From Antedon mediterranea (Eukaryota; Echinodermata; Crinoidea; Comatulida; Antedonidae), in contig NC_092673.1 in NCBI RefSeq assembly GCF_964355755.1, positions 33,363,648-33,427,647 on the forward strand: a stretch of DNA of 64,000 bases, read 5' to 3'. The translations under genes were made by a program, and so were the position numbers. Of the stretch, positions 27,726 to 40,400 are shown piece after piece. How positions within the stretch are numbered: position 1 is the first letter of the stretch; the number at the start of each line of letters is the position of its first letter. The notes beneath the pieces were generated by a model. That model was not told where the DNA came from, searched no databases, and was given only the letters and a program-made list of their open reading frames with translations.

Positions 27726-28480
27726 TTCCACTGTCCACTATCTCTATCTGTCCACTATCTCTATCTGTCCACTATCTCTATCTGTCCACTATCTCTATCT
27801 GTCCACTATCTCTATCTGTCCAATATCTCTATCTGTCCACTATCTCTATCTGTCCACTATCTCTATCTGTCCACTATCTCTATCTGTCCACTATCTCTAT
27901 CTGTCCACTATCGCTATCTGGCCACTATCTCTATCTGGCCACTATCTCTATCTGTCCACTATCCCTATCTGTCCCCTATCTCTATCTGTCCGCTATCTCT
28001 ATCTGTCCGCTATCTCTATCTGTCCGCTATCTCTATCTGTCCACTATCTCTATCTGTCCACTATCTCTATCTGTCCACTATCTCTATCTGTCCACTATCT
28101 CTATCTGTCCACTATCTCTATCTGTCCACTATCTCTATCTGTCCACTATCTCTATCTGTCCACTATCTCTATCTGTCCACTATCTCTATCTGTCCACTAT
28201 CTCTATCTGTCCACTATCTCTATCTGTCCACTATCTCTATCTGTTCACTATCTCTATCTGTCCGCTATCTCTATCTGTCCACTATCTCTATCTGTCCGCT
28301 ATCTCTATCTGTCCACTATCTCTATCTGTCCGCTATCTCTATCTGTCCACTATCTCTATCTGTCCGCTATCTCTATCTGTCCACTATCTCTATCTGTCCG
28401 CTATCTCTATCTGTCCACTATCTCTATCTGTCCACTATCTCTATCTGTCCACTATCTCTATCTGTCCACTATCTCTATCT
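27726..28480. repeat. 17-bp minisatellite, about 44 copies
   Basis: Unit CTATCTCTATCTGTCCA. Since 17 is not a multiple of three and the unit has no stop in any forward frame, all three forward frames stay open, giving two overlapping spurious proteins of 274-307 residues. Between about 28254 and 28410 units ending CCA and CCG alternate strictly, a 34-bp higher-order repeat. Confidence 0.97.
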
Positions 28481-30001
28481 TGATAATAACAGTTATAATA
28501 ACTCTTTCTTGTATTCTTTGTTTAATAAAAAAATAAAATCGTAGAAAGTACTGAATTGCATTGATATTACAAATAGGGAAGAGTTAAATTGTAATTTAAA
28601 ATCTTCCCTCGTTGTAATATCTGGTTATATTTGGTTACAACAAATACAACAACAAACAAATTCAAAGAATAGTACCGACCACACTCTAGTCAGATATTAT
28701 ACCAGTAAGCTGTTTTGAAAACGTTTTAGTTCTATACCTTTTTTCTACAGATTGCTATGAGGTAATGAGTCTTTTTAACGAAAATATTTTCTAAATTGGA
28801 ATATTTTTGATAATGGTAAGTTGTTCCAAACTTTTAATCCTTACCTTTGATATGAGAAGTATTCCTAATTCTGTTTTTATTTCACTTGTAAAATACCGAT
28901 GGCCATAACACTAACTGACTGTATTTAATATTTCCTACCGGTAGAATTGCAGTATCGTCATTGACTTGTTTGGTTTGTGATTTGCGTAACTAAAAACATC
29001 ATTACATGATAATAGACAACATCTGGTATTCCATGCTTGTCACTTGTTGAAAAATCCACAAACGCCAGCACAACCCACCAATCAGAACGCCACAGTAGTA
29101 GAGCAGATTTGAATGCGTTGGAACCGACCTAACAGATGAGCGGTAAACGGTAAGCGGAATACCGTGTGCTTTTCCAATTTATTACACATGTGGAAAGTTC
29201 AGTCTAAACAGAGTCGCGTGTCATTCGAATTTCATCAGCGGAAAATTTGCGTAGAGATGGTAGACGTTTTCCGAATATATTGTCCCATTTATTACACAAA
29301 CTCTAAATTACGCCGAATACCGCGTAGCTTGTCCCATTTATTACACAAACTAAAGCGGCAACGGCATGATACATTTTTCGTAAACATAAAATGTGAATCT
29401 TCTTTGCGTGTGTCGAAACAGTGACGATTCAACTTCTAGAAAGAGGTGGATGCGAAATTGACATAACGGTATATTCGTATGTTGCGTCGTACGTTGCGAT
29501 GCGGCAGGATTTTTTATTTTCTAATGGGAACCAGGTTTTATGTACGTTCTGCATGCCATAGTCTTGGCGGAAACATTTCTTCATTGTGAACAAGGTTTAA
29601 ATGAAACACACCGGCTGTACACACGAGTTGTTCTCAAGGAATCCATCAATTTGTTTAGTTAATTCCAAGGAACAGCGTGGACATTTCTTCTTACATGTTT
29701 CCACCGATCTCATACAGTAAAAGAAAACGTGTGGACAATCTTCGTTATTAACGTTACCCGTTCAAATGTTATTAACGTAAAAACGGATAGTGTGAACCAG
29801 TTCAAACGTTATTGAAGTAAAAACGGGTAGTGTGAATCAGTTCACGAGTTAACGTAAAAAAGGCTAGTGTGAACCAGTTCACACGTACGTTAACGTAAAA
29901 ACGTCTAGGCCTCGTGTGAACCAGTTCGCACGTAATTAACGTTACGACCGTCCAGTGTGAGCCAGTTCACACGTAATTAACGTTACAATCGTCGAGTGTA
30001 A

Positions 30002-30227
30002 AGCCTGTTTTCATGTCGGCGTTAGGCTTAGTCGACGCTATCGTTCGTAACAATCGTTCGTAACAATAATCAGCAATCTTCTAGGTAAACATTGAAATGT
30101 TAACGATTTACAGGCAAAGGTACTCGCTATCGTTATCATTTCAACTTGATCGTTTTCAAACGATCGTCGTTGAACTGTTAACGATCAACGACGAAAGCGT
30201 CGAATAACGTCGACAGGAAAACAGGCT
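30002..30227. mobile_element. MITE family C
   Basis: 226 bp with termini AGCCTGTTTTCATGTCG and the complement of AGCCTGTTTTCCTGTCG (16 of 17 match), bounded by TAA on the left and TTAA on the right. The interior has further inverted pairs (ATCGTTCGTAACAAT, AACGATCGTCGTT). Confidence 0.8.
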
Positions 30228-30252
30228 TTAATCAACGAAAACCCAACGTTAA

Positions 30253-30427
30253 GCGTGGTTCCCACTAGCGACGCAACACAAGGACGTAACGCAACGCAAG
30301 TGAATTGACCAATCACAAGCGATGGCTTATTCGCTTGTGATTGCTGTCTATAACTTCGCTTGTCATTGGTTAAAACGCTTGCGTTGCGTTTACGTCCTTG
30401 CGTTACGTTCAAGTGGGAACCAAGCTT
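30253..30427. mobile_element. MITE family B, full copy
   Basis: GCGTGGTTCCCACTAGCGAC to GGGAACCAAGCTT, with TTAA on both sides, inserted in the tandem repeat at 29740-30482. Confidence 0.88.
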
Positions 30428-30993
30428 TAAGCAACGTTACGGCCGTCCAGTGTAAGCCAGTTCACACGTTATTAACGTTGCGATACACATGTGTATAAGC
30501 TTTTGATTTGCATGAACAAATTCGGCTAGTGAAAAATCGGCTATATATACAATACAAATTCACTAATTAAATTATCCTGTTTTTAAAACAATTTAATAAA
30601 CAACAAAATCTGACATTTTGTGCGTAAAACACATACATAATTCATATATTTAAAACTACAGTATTCAATAACAAATTAAATTATGTAAAATTTACACAAA
30701 ATATCATAAATGAAGCAATTTAAATAAAACATTTTTATAGACTGAAGTACTTTTATCAACACACACACCAATGTAACAATTCTCATTTAATATATACTGT
30801 ATTGAATAAAAAGAAAAATTCTCTAAGACAATATTGAAATTGATTGTTGTAAATTTAATTACACCACATTGTTAAATTACGACGTTGGTGGCAGCATTTT
30901 GAATTGATGTTTACCTATAAAAATAATGCACACTTTCACAATTATGAATTACTGAGGTGCGACCAAATATATGCACACAAAAAGAAAAAAAAG

Positions 30994-31147
30994 GTTGGTT
31001 CACACTTAGATGCAAGACGACAAGCTCAACGCAAGTGGGTCGACCAATCACAAATAAAAGTTTGGATGGTCCATCGCATGGTGATGGGTTAAAATTCTTG
31101 TGGAGCAGTTACATCCTTGCATTGCATCCACATAGAAACCAAGCTTT
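30994..31147. mobile_element. MITE family B, diverged copy downstream of EHMT
   Basis: GGTTCACACTTAGATGCAAG and TCCTTGCATTGCATCCACAT keep the family B layout with many substitutions, so this is an older insertion. It lies about 200 bp past the EHMT stop codon and could be within the 3-prime untranslated region. Confidence 0.7.
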
Positions 31148-31352
31148 AGAATATAATAGCTCACTGGCAGCCCAGGCTCAAGAACCCTGTATACTGAATG
31201 TATTGTACTAATGTCTACATAAAGGAAAAAATATTTACAGAAGTGCTCTTAACACAAACTTAAAAATAATTGTTAAAATTAAATCTATGCCTTTTTGAGA
31301 ACGTCATAAAACAGTGTCCGAATCGATCAAACATTCAACTAAATTAACGAGG

Positions 31353-31497
31353 TTAGTCAACAACAATTTCTTCTTCAGTTTCTGGATCTTCTTGTTCTTG
31401 GTCGGGTCGCGGTAAAGGATGTTTACAGTACGCCGAACCGCAACAGCAATTAAAATATTTGGATTTGATTGCCCAGAATTTATCACCATAATCAAAC
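31353..31497 (-). CDS. EHMT: EHMT last exon, SET end and post-SET
   Basis: 145 nt. [15 protein letters not shown] supplies the catalytic tyrosine and the phenylalanine position linked to dimethylation specificity; [10 protein letters not shown] supplies the three post-SET zinc cysteines (CxCxxxxC), with an extra cysteine between the first two. A short acidic tail ends EEEIVVD and TAA. No clear AATAAA polyadenylation signal was identified below 31353. Confidence 0.98.
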
Positions 31498-34400
31498 CTA
31501 TAAACACATTAATTGAAGTTAAAAACAACATAGCATACAGTAAGACACCTTTGGGACAAAACATAATGTCTTCCTTATAGGGGTAAAAATGCACAAAATT
31601 TATTTTGTGCACATGGGTGAAAGATAGTCGCACAAAACCGAAGTCAATGAAGCAACTGCTCAAACGTTGACCCACTCAATTACAGATTATTAAATGTACA
31701 GTTACCTTGCCCAGTGGGCTAGGAGGAAAAAACGAAATTAAGCAAAAAAAAAAAAAATCAAAATCTAGGAAGCAAAAAAAATCCTTTGTACATACCCTAA
31801 TTCTTCATAAGCATCAACGTCGCGAGAGGTAAAAAAGACAATGCGTGGGAACCTCAAATCGTGGTGGTCTATGAAAATCCTAACCGGTACAATATTTGGC
31901 TCACATAAATGGTTAATGAATCTACTGATATTGCCATAGTAACGTGCATCAATACAATACACATCTCCTTCCTGGAAAAACAATGTTTATTATTACCATT
32001 ACTTGTTTTGTGGACAAAATAAAACAAGTAAAATCAGTAAACTGTGCCGGTTAGTTAGGAGGTTGTTACACTAAATGGCACTGTGTAATCCAAATCTAGT
32101 GAAAGCCTCTATTACAGGGACACCCTCAGGACTAGAAGATTTCAAGACTGTGTCCCTCTTGACCACCAGAACATATTATTCCTATGGACTGTATTTTAAC
32201 TTTGCTGTATACAAGTTTTTGGTAGCATAAAAACATATAGTTCCCTTCGTAATAAGGGTACTGTAGTTCCTAGGACGACAAGATACAGTACTAGGAGTTC
32301 GATGATAATTTTGACCTTATAATAACCTTGACGTTTCATCGGTTGATAATATCTCAAAGTAAAACAAGAGTACAGTAGCCAAGTGTGCAATACATCACAA
32401 TTTGCAGAATGCTACTTACCCTATTGTCTAAATCAAAGAGGTAGGAATCATCTTGTCTTCTATCTGCTTCTTCATCTGATATTAACTCGCCAGCATATCT
32501 GGAATAATAAGAAATAAAGCATACGTAAATATTTTATTTTAACATTAAACAAAAAACCATTTGTTGGCAGCCAATTTGACTAGTTTTTGCTTTAAATTAC
32601 AGTTTTTTCAGGTAAATTAATTTTTTTTCAATCCAATTTTAGTATGTAACATTAAAATGGCGTATTCAACAAAACATTTTTTCAGGGGGAGAATTCATCT
32701 TTAGGAATCAGTAGAAAATAATATTTGTAAAGAAACAAAAACAGTTAAAAGAGTCTTAAGCTCTGTCTAAACCATCAAACTAGTTTGACAAAAAAAGTGT
32801 GCCCAAATACGGTAATGATATGCCCAAAGATGGTAGTGATATGACATCATCATGTCAATATATGGGCACATCACATTTCACATAAAGTTTGACAGTGTAG
32901 ACAGAGCTTTAAATAAACAAAACTTGCTATTACTTACTCGCATATAAATGTTCCTTTGGGAATTTTCTGCATCGCCCTCAATCCCCAACCCATTTTATTC
33001 GTTCTAAACAGTTGAAGATGACAACGGATGCCATGCTGAACGACACGATTCTTGCAATTCATCCAACAATTACACGCTCGACCGCACTCAAAGATTAACG
33101 GTGGATCCTGGTAATTGAACTCATCGACAAGCTTGCCATTCTAAATTTTAAAATAAATTTTTGTTCATTTAAATAATTTTTAATTTTAGATTGGGAAATT
33201 GTATTGCAGATTATGATGTTTTAAAGGTGGCCTCCAGGGTTGAAATATTTAAATCTTGAAATGGAATTGTATTTAGCCATAACATCGGCAAGAGGCTCAC
33301 TCACTCCATGGTTCTGGTGGTAGAATGAGTGTTCTCGAATAAGGACTATAAACCGTATACACATTTAGCTCATGTGCACTTTAAAAATCTAGTGTATCTA
33401 TCGAGACAAGTAGGGGGCTACCCCGGTATACTACTACAAACAGTCACCATCACACACAACAATAACTGGGCCCCTGGGAGAACAGTCTCTGACTGAAGAG
33501 GCTACCCAGTATAAAGAAAAAGAGATTTAAAAAAAGTATACCTTGTTGTACCAGCATTTTGTGCTACTCTGGCAACAGAAACAGGAATCCAATGCACAGT
33601 CATCATCACATTTGCAACCCTACAATCAATAACACAAAAAAATTATTAAATAAAACTCAATCAAAATGATTCAAATACATACATGATAAGCACCTGGGTT
33701 TAATGCAAATAAGGTGATTATATATCCTAAAAGGCACAGCTACTAATTAACATAAACATTAAATTCTCTACAGAGGAATGTAGTCATTGAAGAAAGAGTA
33801 AAACTTGTTGATAGGGGTGTCTACTGAATATGGGTCGGCAGTAGTATATTACATATTTTTTCCTGAGTTCGTTTTAAAGAAAGTGTCTCATGCGACATGT
33901 GATAAAAAAAAAAGTGAGAAGAAAACTGTCAAAATATGCACCTTCATGTGGATGATACGTCTGTCAATGTTTAACGATGATTTTTCGCAGCTATTTGCTA
34001 CATACAGGAAATCAGTCGGAATTGGAAAATTATCGACTGCATTGACAACTTGGATTGGTCTTGCCTCCCGACCTCGTGAAATATCCCTAAAAACATAACA
34101 AAGAATAAGTTAACATCTACCGGTATCAGGTATAACCAACCAAGTCAAGTTGCAGGTAAGGCAGAGGCATCACAAATAAAAGTTACAAAATCGACACCGG
34201 TTGAAGGTACTCCTTCCCCACAGTTCTGATGGTAGGACAAGTCTTCTTGGATAAACTTCTAACTGGAGGTCCATTGTACACAACTGGCACAAGAACCTAG
34301 TGTATCTTTTAACATGTTGTGGATAGACGAATGAGCTGCAACACTATCTAGAGATGGTAGGAGCGGTATTTATTAAGTTCAGTTAAAAAACTCTGCATGA

Positions 34401-37400
34401 AACGACCCTTAAAATGTTTTGGTTTAATATTATTGTCAACATTAACAGATCTTGTCTTACTTTGACAGTATTCGCTCTGACCGAACAGTACGCAGCGCAG
34501 AAGCCTGACGTATTTTCTGGTTTACTTGTAATGCAAGATACACATTAGACTTGGCATCGCAACAATCTAAAGCTGTGTCCTTTTCTCGATTTTTCAAGAG
34601 TGTGTTTGCTTCTCGCATCAATAACGTTCTGAAAATTACAAATGTTAGACAAAAGAGTTTCATTATAGTGCTATGACACCATAGCTGGAAAGAAGGAAAA
34701 ATGGATGATAAAATTACTTTTTTAAATAAGCTAATTATTAACGTTTGCATAGTAATTAATAAATTACCATACTTATTCGAATAAACACAATAGGGTTTAA
34801 TAACACATTTCAACAGTATTTGTAGTAGAATTCACGACTTCCAAGAGCTACAATTTACCAAGCATTTTGATACCATTTTTACTGTATTTTATCACTTCTT
34901 GATATTATTTGTGTTGTATTTTTTCATATCTAGGATATTTTTTTGGTTAATACATTTTACCATATTAAACCCATAAAAATAAATGCCTCCCAAACAATTA
35001 ATTTCCCAAAGCATTTATTCGAATTAAATATGATAGCTTATTCTAAAAAAAAAAAAATTGTATCATCCATAAAACTTAAGAAGCCAAATGAAATTCTTTG
35101 TAGAGGAACGAAAAATGTTAGCATTTATTATCATTATATTATGCTCATATTATTAAGAAGCGGTTTAGTGACTAATATTCTACTGAAGTTTCAAGTGTTT
35201 AACTTACACAACGCTATCATATCTATCCTCCCTGGCAGCAATATGCCTGAAAAAATTAACACAATAAGCTTACTTACTCAAATTTGATAACTATCAAAGT
35301 CTTTTGCATGCTTGCAGGTAGATAATTTAATTTTTTATTTTGTTGATGATAGGATTATATTACTTGATAATGAAAACATTAGGATAGAATGGCTTTTTAT
35401 AATTGTGTTTCCATTACTGTTTTACCTTTTAATACGAGACAAGCATTATAATTTTTGGACGAATAAAGATATTTTTCTTATCTTTTTTGTAATATATAAT
35501 ATATTAACGTAATAATACTGTTACTAAATACTCAATAGTCCTTGATTAAACAGGCCAACTTTGAACAATAATTATTATAGATTAGTTTAAACAATAGAGG
35601 GTGTTACACTTACAAGGGCGTGTCTCCATTATGATTGGCAGCATTCACGTCACAATTGCTTTCAATAAACAGTTTGATGATGTCATGGGCACCAGCATAG
35701 GCTGCCCAATGCAACCCAGAGTTGCCTTCCTAAATGTGTCAAAAAGATTATAGTAACAACACAAATGATGGCAGTATATTGTACAGAAACAGTACTGTAA
35801 CAGAATACAAGGCTGCAGTGAGTCTATTTTACGATAACAGAACAATTCACATTATACATACCTGATCTGTGATGTTAGGATCACATCCTCTATCAAGTAA
35901 ATGTTGAACAACGTCTAAATGCCTAGCCTCTGCACCCCAGACTAGTGGTGTCCAGCCACCATCATCCTGCAATGTACAATCACATTGAAAGACTAAACGT
36001 TGATTCAGCTAAGAGCTGTCTATAAGCACCAGATTGTCAGTGCTGTATCTTGTTTGTTTGTTTGTTTTATTTGATTTCCACAAATAATACATAATATATT
36101 TCATTATAAATAATTAGTTAACTATAAATGTGGATGGTGGTCAAAATAAGTCTAAGAAAAAGCAGAGACCATATGACAATATTTGTCCAGTATAACAGGC
36201 AACTTCCATAATACAGCATTGTATCAAATTTGGTGCTTTTATCATGAAAGGTTAGGGTCTACCTATCTACGATACAGGTGACACATGCGTGAAACACAGA
36301 ATTTGCCTACGATATTGGACAACTTTAGATACAGTATCGAGAAATGGGTGTAATAAGAAACCTGTAATAACAACAAATGTTTACCTGGATGTTAACGTTG
36401 GTAACAGAGAGTGAAGTGAGATATTGGACACCTTCTAAGAAACCATTCTTTGCTGCTATATGTAAGGCAGCCGTACCTTCATCATCCTGCGAAAAAAAAA
36501 ATCCATAAACATTTACAGTTTACATAAACAGTTTCAATGTGTTTGTTAATTATAAACTACATCTATCTAGTTATAGTATTATATCAAAGATTTTTTTCAT
36601 TTGAATAAAGTAATTTTAGAAAATCTAAATGGTCCTGGGCTTGGTTAACTACTTTTTCTGCTCCTGACCAGTCATCCATTCATTTATTGAGGAAGAAAGT
36701 CTGGCGGTAAGAATGCGCCAAGAATTCAATTTCTACCTCTTTTAGTTGACAAGATAAAGGTATATTTGTACTGTAAATTGAAAATAAAATAACATCCGCT
36801 CCATTTCATACAATTAAGTCTCGAAAAATGTGACCTTGGGAAGAGGTCTTCTGAAGCCAAACTCCTCACCTTACAACTGACGTCAGCTCCATTGAATATA
36901 AGCTGTTTGAAACACTCAATGTGCTTGTTTGCTGCTGTGCACATCAGGGGTGTCTGTGTGTCCTCATCTTTGGCATTGCAATTACCCCCAGCCTGTAGCA
37001 GCACATACAAGATGACATGATGACCCTTCGTGGCGGCGGCATGCATCGCAGTTTCGTAATTGTACTCAGGAAATCGATGATTGGGATCAAATCCTTCAAC
37101 TATAGTAAGAAGTAAAAAAAAAAGCATTTTCAGAAAACTTCTGCCTCAAGACCTTGATTGACCTCTTTGACTACTACATCCATGGCACATGAGCTTAGAA
37201 CAGGTTCAAGAGAATGAAAAATGCAGATTGGTCAAACATAAAAAACATGCACTCTAAAATTTTTTCTATAAACTATAGCAGAAAAAATAGTTTACTTGAC
37301 TCAACTGAACGATAAGTTTAAAAAGCTAGTTTAGTAAACAACAATTAGAAACACTTCAAGAAATAAGTAGTTCTATATTGTACTAAAGGTTTACTGTAAC

Positions 37401-40400
37401 ATTAATGGTGTTAGTGTATTTTGTCTATAATTAGCAGTCTATATACTGTATATTATTTATAATTGTAGAGAAACTTGTAATAAAATGGAGTTTCTTACCT
37501 AATAAGGCAATTACTTTCATCAGATCTCCTTTCAAAGATGGTAAATACAGGTTTTTAGGAGTAAATCCAAGCTTCTTGGACCTAAAAGGGAAAAAATGAT
37601 CACAAACTGAAACACACTACAAAATAGTTTTTAAAAAAAGGCATGTTATTGGGAAAAGTCCATATACATTTAACTTTTTAGAGATGGAAAATGACTGCAA
37701 ACCCAATTCTGAATATTAAGCATGCATTTTGCAATCCAGACCTTCAAGAAAGTAGAAATATTGGTGATTCAGATTTGATTTGTTCAGTCATACCTAATGA
37801 CCTAATAAAGTCTACTTTTTAGCAGATTTCTTAATTTAGTTGGAATTTTCTTTACTTTTATGCACAAAGGCCAAGAATTGGAAGAAGACTTACTTGAATG
37901 TATTAATACACTTTAGTGCAGCAATTAGTGTACTTCTACTTGGTCCAACAGAAAGAAAATCTAGGAGAAAAAATAGTTTTGATAGTAAAAATGGAGTGTC
38001 ATATTAGAGAAGTCCTAAGACCAGGAGAATCACCAGTTCTAGAAACATGTTTCTAAATGAACATGAGAAGAAGTAAACTTGAAGAGTGCAATGGAAATCC
38101 AGTCAACTCTACCAATACTGGACTTTCTGGAAAACTGGAAACTCTTCCAAAACCAGACCTTTCTTAAGGTTCAAAAGGTGCCAACAACACATTCATAATA
38201 CCAGACTTTCCAGCAAACCATAATAGGTCAGGACCAAGGGTGTCCGGTATTGGGAAGGTTGACTGGATAAGCTTTACATAAGTAATAGCAAGCAAGCAAA
38301 CCTGTGCATATGGACTTTCCATTTTTCAATTTAACGGAACATGATTCCTTATCCTGCTCATTTTCTTCAGGATTGTTGGGTAAACACAATGATTTACCTC
38401 CCATTCTTGCCCTGCAGAAACAATTACATAACAAATGAAGAAAAGACAGATTCTTGACAATCACAAGAAGTGCAAATCACTACAGTACATATAAATTATC
38501 ACAGCATAAATTAGCTACTTGGTTGGTATCAAGATTTATTAAACAACAATGAAGGAAATCACATGAAAATATATAATTTCACAAACCTTTTATTACTACT
38601 TTCATATTGCTCAATGAAACTTGGAATGATGTTGCTTTCAACTGTTTCCAACAACGCTATCGGCAGTCTAATCTGCCGCTGCATTTGCAACTCTTGTGCC
38701 GTGATAAGAGAAAGATTATCTGGAATGATATTAGTAACTTTGTGCGCTCTGGACGCATCTTCACCACAATGAGGACAATACAGTGTATTGTTGACCTCGG
38801 CAATACATTCGCTGTGGAAATGATGACGTGTGTGATCTCGTCGACACTCCATAAATGTTCCCTATAATCAAATTAAAAATAAGTAATTGGTTACACATAA
38901 ATATATATTTTTTATGTTGCTTCTCTAGACCACTTATACTTAAATTAAGAAAATCAGACTTTGAATAGGCCATTTTGTAGTTTTAATAAAGTTAATCACT
39001 TCTGAAAAACCAGAAAAAATAATGTTTTCGTTTATAAAAAGACAATTTAACAAGTAAAATTCAACCAAAAACCTGTTGGTTTTTACTCTTTTTTGCTTTA
39101 AATTACAGTTTTTTCAGACAAATGTTTGTTTTTTTTTATCAAATTTGTTTGTCAAAGTGAGAACCTATTATGTGACATTAAAATGGCATATTTAAAACAC
39201 AAAAAAATGAAAAAAATTGATTTTCTGTGGGACAATATATCTTGAAATGTTTATCAAAAAATTCTTAAACTTACCATTGAGCAAAAGCAGCCACATCCTG
39301 GACACCAGCCATGAACAAGTGCTTTTCTCCTGTGACAAATACAATTAAATAGTTACTAAAAATTCTGTACATGACCGAAAAAAGTAAAATAAACAAAATA
39401 TCAGTAAGGTGTTGACACTTTTAGAAAAATAATATAAAAACTTAGAATATAGTAGAACATCTCATCTGGGACACCTCTTTTAAGGTGACACTTTCTAATA
39501 AGACAGTTTGGGACACTTGAAAGGTCTTTTCTAATGAAACAAATGTGTTTCATTGTTACGTTACTTTACCTGTGGTCTTTACAAAGTGTTATTGCAGAAA
39601 TTTTTGTTGATGGTTGACATAAAACAGGATATTCAACTTTTTCTGTACATAATAATATCTGTTAGAAAAACAAAGACGTAAATAGAAAGGAAATCTGAGT
39701 AGTAAAAAAAAAACATTTGTGAATGGAATCAATTAATAATGATCAAAAATCTCAAAACTTTGTGTCCAAAAACTCAATAGGGTTGGTGAAATTCAGTCCA
39801 AAATACGCAGAATTTTTTCCAAAATACGTCAAGTTGAGGGCGCTATACTAATCCAAAATACGCGAGTCTTTCCAAAATACGTCAACTTGAGGGCGCTATT
39901 CATTTTTCAAAATACGCGAATTGTCAAAAATACGTCAAGTTGAGGGCGCTAGTCATTTTCAAAAATACGCGATTTGTCCAAAATACATCAATTTGGAACC
40001 ACTTGTAATTTTCCAAAATACGTCAACTTGAGAGCGCTATTCATTTTCCAAAATACACGATTTAAATAATTACTTTACTTCTTCTAACCAATTATTGATA
40101 TTATTTTAATCACAATACCATATGCTTTTTATTATTATATATTATATGAAATAATTATTATGTTAGATTTCAGATTAGGTAACTTATTAGACCATAAGTA
40201 CTGCGATGTTGGTCTGTCGAGCTCGGGAAAAATATCGATTTTGTAGATCACCAAATATATAACACATACCTGACATACATGACTATACTTAAATACTATA
40301 TACGTACATGCTGGTTTTGTAGTCGGTTTATGCCGCATTTAAACTAGCTACGCCTGGCAATGCAATCGTACATCGTTCAGACAATATTAATGTATATTAT

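Larger units (their letters stand above)
29740..30482. repeat. About 45-bp tandem repeat interrupted by two MITEs
   Basis: Degenerate units contain GTGTGAACCAGTTCACACGT and TATTAACGTTA. Copies run from about 29740 to 30001 and resume at 30433-30482 (CCGTCCAGTGTAAGCCAGTT), the gap being filled by elements C and B below. Confidence 0.85.
28481..31352. other. Region downstream of EHMT, no gene recognised
   Basis: Apart from the repeats listed, no coding frame is supported. The EHMT 3-prime untranslated region must begin at 31352 and run leftward for an unknown distance; candidate ATTAAA signals on the minus strand occur near 30850 and 30790. Confidence 0.5.

Noticed and set aside
27560-28544. 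Two overlapping long frames (307 and 274 residues)
   Set aside because: They are produced by the 17-bp minisatellite, which is open in all forward frames; no promoter, domain or non-repeat coding signal.
29740-30482. CRISPR-like appearance of evenly spaced palindromic repeats
   Set aside because: Units are degenerate, spacers are not unique, and the genome is plainly eukaryotic.
34943-35512. Plus-strand frames of 66-114 residues inside EHMT introns
   Set aside because: AT-rich, lysine/isoleucine/asparagine-biased, and overlapping an EHMT exon on the other strand.
37250-37330. Possible short inverted pair around TATAGCAGAAAAAATAGTTTA
   Set aside because: Too short and imperfect to call an element.
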